Assembly (NCBI GenBank): GCA_005774545.1
Contig: VAUL01000023.1
Span: forward strand, 1 to 42,109
Length of the DNA: 42,109 bases
Direction: 5' to 3'
From: Deltaproteobacteria bacterium
GTDB lineage: Bacteria > Desulfobacterota > Desulfuromonadia > Desulfuromonadales > BM103
The position numbers and the translations under genes are program-made. Every line of letters begins with the position of its first letter. Positions within the stretch are counted from its first letter, which is position 1. Of this stretch, positions 38,032 to 42,109 are shown in pieces. A model generated the notes under the pieces. It saw only the letters and a list, made by a program, of their open reading frames with translations, had not been told where the DNA came from and did no database searches.

Positions 38032-38076
38032 TCACCGTAGTTTCTTTATTGCTGATCCTTGTCTCCGACTCTTTGG

Positions 38077-39225
38077 TCAGGACAATCTACTTCTGAAATC
38101 CTCGTAGCCGAAGCTTCTGACCACCTTCAGCTCCCCGGTCGCCGGCTCGAAGGTGCACAGGTGCGGGTGCTGGATGCCGTTGAAGGTGGTGGTCTTGACC
38201 ATGGTGTAGTGGGCCATGTCCTCGAAGCAGAGCCGGTCGCCGGGCTTGAGCGGCTGCGCGAACGACCAGTCGCCGAGGACGTCCCCGGCCAGGCACGACG
38301 GCCCGCCGATGCGGTAGGTGTGGGCCTTTTCGCCGGGATCGCCGCCGCCGGTGATCACCGGCCGGTAGGGCATCTCCAGGCAGTCCGGCATGTGGCAGGT
38401 GGCCGAGACGTCGAGGATGGCGATGTCGATCTCGTTGCGCACCACGTCCAGCACCTCGCCGACCAGCACCCCGGTGCCGATGACCACCGCCTCCCCCGGT
38501 TCGAGGTAGACCTCGACCCCGTACCTGCCGCGGAAGTGCCTGACCAGCTCCACCAGGGCGTCGACATCGTACCCTGCGCGGGTGATGTGATGCCCGCCGC
38601 CGAGGTTGAGCCACTTCATCCCGGCAAGGAACGGTCCGAACTTCTCCTCGAAGACCCTGGCGGTCCGCTCCAGCGGTTCGAACAGCTGCTCGCACAGGGT
38701 ATGGAAGTGCAGCCCCTCGACCCCCGCCAGCGATTGCCCCTCGAACTCGCCGCGCGGGATGCCGAGACGCGACTTGGGGGCGCAGGGATCGTAGATGGCG
38801 GTGTGCCCCTCGGAGTGCTCGGGGTTGACGCGCAGGCCGATGGAGACGCCGCTTTGCTCCCACAGCGGGCGGAACCGCTCCAGCTGGGCAAAGGAGTTGA
38901 AGACCAGGTGGTCGGAGATCGCCAGCAGTTCGCGGACATCCGCCTCCTTGAAGGCCGCGGCAAAGGAGTGCACCTCGCCGCCGAACTTCTCCCGGCCGAG
39001 CTGCGCCTCCCAGGGCGAGCTGGCACAGACCCCCTTGAGGGTTCTGGCGATCAGCGGGAAGGTCTCCCACATGGCGAAGGCCTTGAGCGCCATGAGGATC
39101 TTCGCCCCGCTGCGCCGCTGCACCTCGTCGAGAATGGCGAGGTTGTGGCGCAACCGTCCCAGGTCGACCACGTAGGCCGGCGACGGTGCCAACTGCAAGA
39201 TTTTGGGGATATCGATATCTTCCAT
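38077..39225 (-). CDS. nspC: Carboxynorspermidine/carboxyspermidine decarboxylase NspC
   Basis: The 382-residue fold-III PLP decarboxylase has the cofactor lysine in KILMALKAFAMW (Lys48), GLRVNPEHSEG, GLHFHTLCEQ, LNLGGGHHITR, LEPGEAVVIGTG and CHMPDCLEMPYRP, typical of the NspC/CASDC family. It decarboxylates carboxyspermidine or carboxynorspermidine to the free polyamine. It follows the matching dehydrogenase gene in the same direction. Its Shine-Dalgarno (TGAGG) is unusually close to the ATG. The gene is framed by two inverted copies of a 106-bp repeat. Confidence 0.93.
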   Translation of the reverse strand: MEDIDIPKILQLAPSPAYVVDLGRLRHNLAILDEVQRRSGAKILMALKAFAMWETFPLIARTLKGVCASSPWEAQLGREKFGGEVHSFAAAFKEADVRELLAISDHLVFNSFAQLERFRPLWEQSGVSIGLRVNPEHSEGHTAIYDPCAPKSRLGIPRGEFEGQSLAGVEGLHFHTLCEQLFEPLERTARVFEEKFGPFLAGMKWLNLGGGHHITRAGYDVDALVELVRHFRGRYGVEVYLEPGEAVVIGTGVLVGEVLDVVRNEIDIAILDVSATCHMPDCLEMPYRPVITGGGDPGEKAHTYRIGGPSCLAGDVLGDWSFAQPLKPGDRLCFEDMAHYTMVKTTTFNGIQHPHLCTFEPATGELKVVRSFGYEDFRSRLS

Positions 39226-39250
39226 CGGCCTCAGCGCTTTTCAGAAACGT

Positions 39251-39356
39251 CAGATTTGCGATGATGGCGGTGCTCGCGACGAGGAAGGCCCGCAAGCGTA
39301 GCAACGCTACGTCGAGGAGCCTCCGCAGGAGCGGGTGCCGTCAGGGCGCAAATATG
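39251..39356 (-). repeat. 106-bp MITE-like element, copy 2
   Basis: This is the same element as 37926-38031 in the opposite orientation, with end sequences CATATTTGCG and CGCAAATCTG and a central CGTAGCGTTGCTACG. It occupies the 138-bp gap between the dehydrogenase and nspC. The most divergent part is a block about 30-36 bp from the left end. No coding capacity is evident. Confidence 0.8.
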
Positions 39357-39363
39357 GCGTTTC

Positions 39364-40560
39364 TCACAGTTCCGGCCAGTCGCCGCCGTCGACCACCACC
39401 GTCGGCAGACCCATCGGCCCGAGTTCCTTGAGGAACACCTCCGGGTCGAACTGCTCCATGTTCCACACCCCCGGCGCATGCCACTTGCCGGTCAGCATCA
39501 TGATGGCGCCGACCACCGCCGGCACGCCGGTGGTGTAGCTGATCGCCTGGGACTGGACCTCGCGGTAGCACGCTTCGTGGTCGCAGATGTTGTAGATGTA
39601 GACCTGCTTGCGCTTCCCGTCCTTGAGGCCGCGGGCGATGACGCCGATGCAGGTCTTCCCCTTGGTCAGCGGGCCGAGGCTCCCCGGGTCCGGCAGCAGG
39701 GCCTTGAGGAACTGGATCGGCACGATCTTCTGCCCCTGGAACTCGACCTCGTCGATGCGGGTCATGCCGACGTTCTGCAGCACTTCCAGGTGCTTGAGGT
39801 AGTTGTCGGAGAAGGTCATCCAGAACTGGGCCTTCTTGATCGTCGGGATGTGCTTGACGATCGACTCCATCTCCTCGTGGTAGAGCCGGTAGATGTTCAT
39901 CGGCCCGATCCCCTCGGGGAAGTCGAAGACCCGCTTGGTCGACAGGGGCGGCGACTCGACGAAGGCCCCGTTCTCCCAGTGGCGGCAGGTGGCGGTCACC
40001 TCGCGGATGTTGATCTCCGGGTTGAAGTTGGTGGCGAACGGCTGGCCGTGGGAGCCGGCGTTGGCGTCGATGATGTCGATCTCCTCGACCACGTCCAGGT
40101 ACGTCTTCGCCGCCAGGGCGGTGTAGACGTTGGTCACCCCCGGATCGAAGCCCGAGCCGAGCAGCGCCATGAGCCCGGCCTGCTTGAACCTGTCCTGGTA
40201 GGCCCACTGCCAGCTGTACTCGAACCGGGCCGTCTCCAGCGGCTCGTAGTTGGCGGTGTCCAGGTAATCGACGCCGGTCTCCAGGCAGGCATCCATGATG
40301 TGCAGGTCCTGATACGGCAGGGCCACGTTGATCACCAGCTTCGGCTGCACCTTCTTGATCAGCGCGACCAGTTCGGGGACGTTGTCGGCGTCGACCTGCG
40401 CGGTGCTGATGGTACCCTTGAGCTGGGCGGCGATGGCGTCGCACTTGCTTTTGGTGCGCGAGGCGAGGGTGATCTCGCTGAAGATATCGCGGCGCTGGGC
40501 GCATTTATGGGCGACGACCTGGCCGACGCCGCCGGCCCCGATGATCAGAACCTTGCTCAT
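39364..40560 (-). CDS. Saccharopine dehydrogenase-like carboxynorspermidine/carboxyspermidine dehydrogenase
   Basis: The 398-residue protein has an N-terminal Rossmann motif VLIIGAGGVGQVVAHKC (GxGxxG at 8-13) and saccharopine dehydrogenase-family features (NVALPYQDLHIMDACLETGVDYLDTANYE, LLGSGFDPGVTNVY). With nspC next to it, the likely reaction is condensation of aspartate semialdehyde with a diamine (putrescine or diaminopropane) and NADPH-dependent reduction. Lysine-pathway saccharopine dehydrogenase is less likely in this context. AAGGAG lies 7 nt before the ATG. It is the first gene of the block. Two TTGACA hexamers lie upstream on this strand without a fitting -10 box, so no promoter is called. 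Confidence 0.9.
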   Translation of the reverse strand: MSKVLIIGAGGVGQVVAHKCAQRRDIFSEITLASRTKSKCDAIAAQLKGTISTAQVDADNVPELVALIKKVQPKLVINVALPYQDLHIMDACLETGVDYLDTANYEPLETARFEYSWQWAYQDRFKQAGLMALLGSGFDPGVTNVYTALAAKTYLDVVEEIDIIDANAGSHGQPFATNFNPEINIREVTATCRHWENGAFVESPPLSTKRVFDFPEGIGPMNIYRLYHEEMESIVKHIPTIKKAQFWMTFSDNYLKHLEVLQNVGMTRIDEVEFQGQKIVPIQFLKALLPDPGSLGPLTKGKTCIGVIARGLKDGKRKQVYIYNICDHEACYREVQSQAISYTTGVPAVVGAIMMLTGKWHAPGVWNMEQFDPEVFLKELGPMGLPTVVVDGGDWPEL

Positions 40561-40717
40561 GGCGCTTCTCCTTGTCTCGGCAAAAGTGTTAGCGAATCAG
40601 GATACAGGATTCGTCCGCCGGAATCCAGAAAAGTTCTGTCAACCCCTGAAATTCGCACTGCCTTTTCCACCGTTCCGCCCCGATTGTCAACAGAAAAAAC
40701 GTGCGTGCCGTTTCCGC

Positions 40718-40746
40718 TTGAGGAGGCGGCGCGTCCGTGGTCTAAT
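40718..40746 (+). promoter_or_regulatory. sigma-70-type promoter for the ChaN-like gene
   Basis: TTGAGG (40718-40723, four of six) and TCTAAT (40741-40746, five of six) are 17 bp apart, about 70 bp before the ATG at 40815. It lies in the 254-bp divergent gap 40561-40814, which holds no other recognisable gene or RNA. Confidence 0.5.
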
Positions 40747-40814
40747 TCAAGCATGTTCGCGACGATCCGCAATCGGCGGCAGCGTCCCCCGAAATCCCCT
40801 TCAGGGAGCGTTCC

Positions 40815-42050
40815 ATGCGTCACCTTCCGTCCGTCGTCACCTGCGCCCTGGCCCTTTTGGCCCTGACCGCCTGCACCGTGTCCCGCCCCCCGCTCGGCAA
40901 CCCGGAAACCCCCTACCCGCTTGGCCGGGCGCCGCAGGTCGGCGAGATCGTCCACCTGCCGACCGGCACCCCGGTTCGCGAGGAGGAGATGCTGGCCGCC
41001 GCGACCGACGCCCGCATCGTCTACGTCGGCGAGACCCACGACAACCCCGCCTCGCACCGCCTCGAACTGCTCCTGCTGGCGGCGATGAACGAGCGCTGGC
41101 CCGGGCAGGTCAGCCTCGGCATGGAGATGTTCACCCGCAAGCAGCAGCCGGCCCTCGACCGCTGGACAGCCGGCGAACTGAGCGAGAAGGCCTTCCTCAA
41201 GGAGGCCGACTGGGCGACCAACTGGAGCATGGACTTCGCCCTCTACCGCGACCTGCTGACCTACGCCCGCGATCACCGGATCCCGGTGATCGGCCTCAAC
41301 GCCGAGAAGGATCTGGTCAAGGCCGTCGGCCGCAAGGCCCCGGCCGAGCTCTCCGAGGAGGAGCGCGCGCGCCTGCCGGAGATGGACCTTGCCGACCCCT
41401 ACCAGACCGCCATGGTCGAGGCGATCTACGGCGGCCACGCCGCGGGGAGCAACCGCCTTGCCGGTTTCCACCGGGTCCAGACCTTGTGGGACGAAATGAT
41501 GGCCGAGAGCATCGCCAACCACCTGACCACCTGCCTCGACGGCAGCCGGCGGATGGTGGTGGTCGCCGGCGGCAACCACGTGCGCCACGGCTTCGGCATC
41601 CCGCGCCGGGTCTTCCGGCGGGCGCCGGCCTCCTACGTGCTGATCGGCAACCAGGAGCTGGCGATCCCGGCCGACAAGCAGGACCGGCTCATGAACGTGG
41701 AGGTGCCCCGCTTCCCGATGGTCCCCTACGACTACCTGGTGTTCACCGCCTACGAGGATCTGCCGGGGGAGCGGGTCAAGCTCGGCGTGCGCATGGAGGA
41801 GAAGGACGGCAGGGTGGTGGTGCAGGAGGTGATCGCCGGCTCGACCGCCGACCGGGCCGGGGTCAAAAACGGCGACGTCCTCCGGGCGCTCGACAACGAA
41901 CCGGTCACGGAGAGCTTCGACGTAGTCTACGCCGTCGGCCTGCGCAAGACGGGGGACAAGGGGATCCTGGAAGTCGAGCGCGACGGCGGGACGCTGAAAC
42001 TCAGCCTCGACTTCCAGCCGCTGCCGAAGATGGAGGGGCACAAACCGTAG
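40815..42050 (+). CDS. ChaN-like (haem-binding uptake/Tiki-superfamily) lipoprotein with C-terminal PDZ domain
   Basis: The 411-residue protein has a lipoprotein signal with LALTAC (Cys20). Residues about 65-290 match the ChaN/DUF399 family: RIVYVGETHDNPASHRLEL, LGMEMFTRKQQPALDRW, VIGLNAEKDL and VVVAGGNHVRHGFGIP. The ETHDN and GNHVRHG histidine sites are the family's metal or haem-related active region. From about 310 a PDZ domain follows (LGVRMEEKDGRVVVQEVIAGSTADRAGVKNGDVLRALDNEPV). ChaN-type proteins bind haem in some bacteria, and Tiki relatives are proteases. A role in surface haem or protein handling is inference. It faces away from the polyamine genes and has its own promoter. Confidence 0.85.
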   Translation: MRHLPSVVTCALALLALTACTVSRPPLGNPETPYPLGRAPQVGEIVHLPTGTPVREEEMLAAATDARIVYVGETHDNPASHRLELLLLAAMNERWPGQVSLGMEMFTRKQQPALDRWTAGELSEKAFLKEADWATNWSMDFALYRDLLTYARDHRIPVIGLNAEKDLVKAVGRKAPAELSEEERARLPEMDLADPYQTAMVEAIYGGHAAGSNRLAGFHRVQTLWDEMMAESIANHLTTCLDGSRRMVVVAGGNHVRHGFGIPRRVFRRAPASYVLIGNQELAIPADKQDRLMNVEVPRFPMVPYDYLVFTAYEDLPGERVKLGVRMEEKDGRVVVQEVIAGSTADRAGVKNGDVLRALDNEPVTESFDVVYAVGLRKTGDKGILEVERDGGTLKLSLDFQPLPKMEGHKP

Positions 42051-42109
42051 GGCGTATCGATACCTCCTCCCCCCAACTGGGGGAGGCCGGGAGGGGGGCA
42101 GCAACGACC
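42051..42109. other. Window end: GC-rich inverted repeat, no gene
   Basis: After the ChaN-like stop codon the DNA reads GGGCGTATCGATACC and then CTCCCCC and GGGGGAG separated by 5 nt. This could form a hairpin, but no T run follows before the window ends. The opening GGGCGTAT recalls the core of the palindrome at 5236-5267. Confidence 0.3.

Noticed and set aside
40637-40690. TTGACA hexamers on the minus strand as promoter of the dehydrogenase
   Set aside because: Neither has a -10-like hexamer at 16-18 bp, so the promoter could not be supported.
42060-42100. Terminator after the ChaN-like gene
   Set aside because: A GC hairpin is possible but there is no T run in the remaining bases.

Overview
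The window is GC-rich DNA from a bacterium that most resembles a Desulfuromonadota (Geobacter/Desulfuromonas-type) dissimilatory metal or mineral reducer. The main reason is a multiheme cytochrome locus (5309-15300) with its own system II haem-ligation genes. Taxonomy is inferred from gene content; no rRNA or tRNA gene was seen.

Layout. (1) 1-1303, minus strand: the edge of a glycan-type locus, with a truncated ATP-grasp protein and an SDR epimerase behind a good sigma-70 promoter. (2) 1432-5222, minus: two members (A, B) of a polytopic GT-C-like membrane protein family that has five members in the window. (3) 5309-15300, minus: the cytochrome locus, read resB, ccsA, an 11-haem-motif cytochrome, a beta-propeller lipoprotein, an octahaem cytochrome, a second propeller lipoprotein, a tetrahaem OmcE-like cytochrome and an outer-membrane beta-barrel. 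The tetrahaem gene has its own sigma-54-like promoter, strong Shine-Dalgarno and strong terminator, and the barrel gene has a second sigma-54-like promoter. I infer that the locus makes, ligates and exports a cytochrome filament (nanowire) and its outer-membrane conduit. (4) 15427-24536, minus: purE, purD, family members C and D, purH, a RACo-like ASKHA protein and alr. (5) 24622-29514, plus: cooT, a TPP riboswitch with terminator, a thiE-thiD fusion, thiC and family member E. (6) 29566-35939, plus: a signalling operon of hybrid kinase with three receiver domains, CheR, stand-alone CheB, and receiver-kinase, with overlapping or close genes. (7) 36000-40560, minus: a polyamine block of carboxynorspermidine/carboxyspermidine dehydrogenase, nspC and speA, with two inverted copies of a 106-bp MITE-like repeat flanking nspC. 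(8) 40815-42050, plus: a ChaN-like lipoprotein with a PDZ domain.

Two repeat families run through the window. One is a heptanucleotide array (TCATCGC/TCAGCAC type) at six places, mostly on gene ends. The other is the 106-bp element around nspC. Several perfect palindromes lie in the cytochrome locus. The items most worth following up are the OmcE-like nanowire locus with its sigma-54-like promoters, the 11-motif cytochrome with unusual first and last haem motifs, and the five-member GT-C-like family, two members of which sit inside a purine operon.
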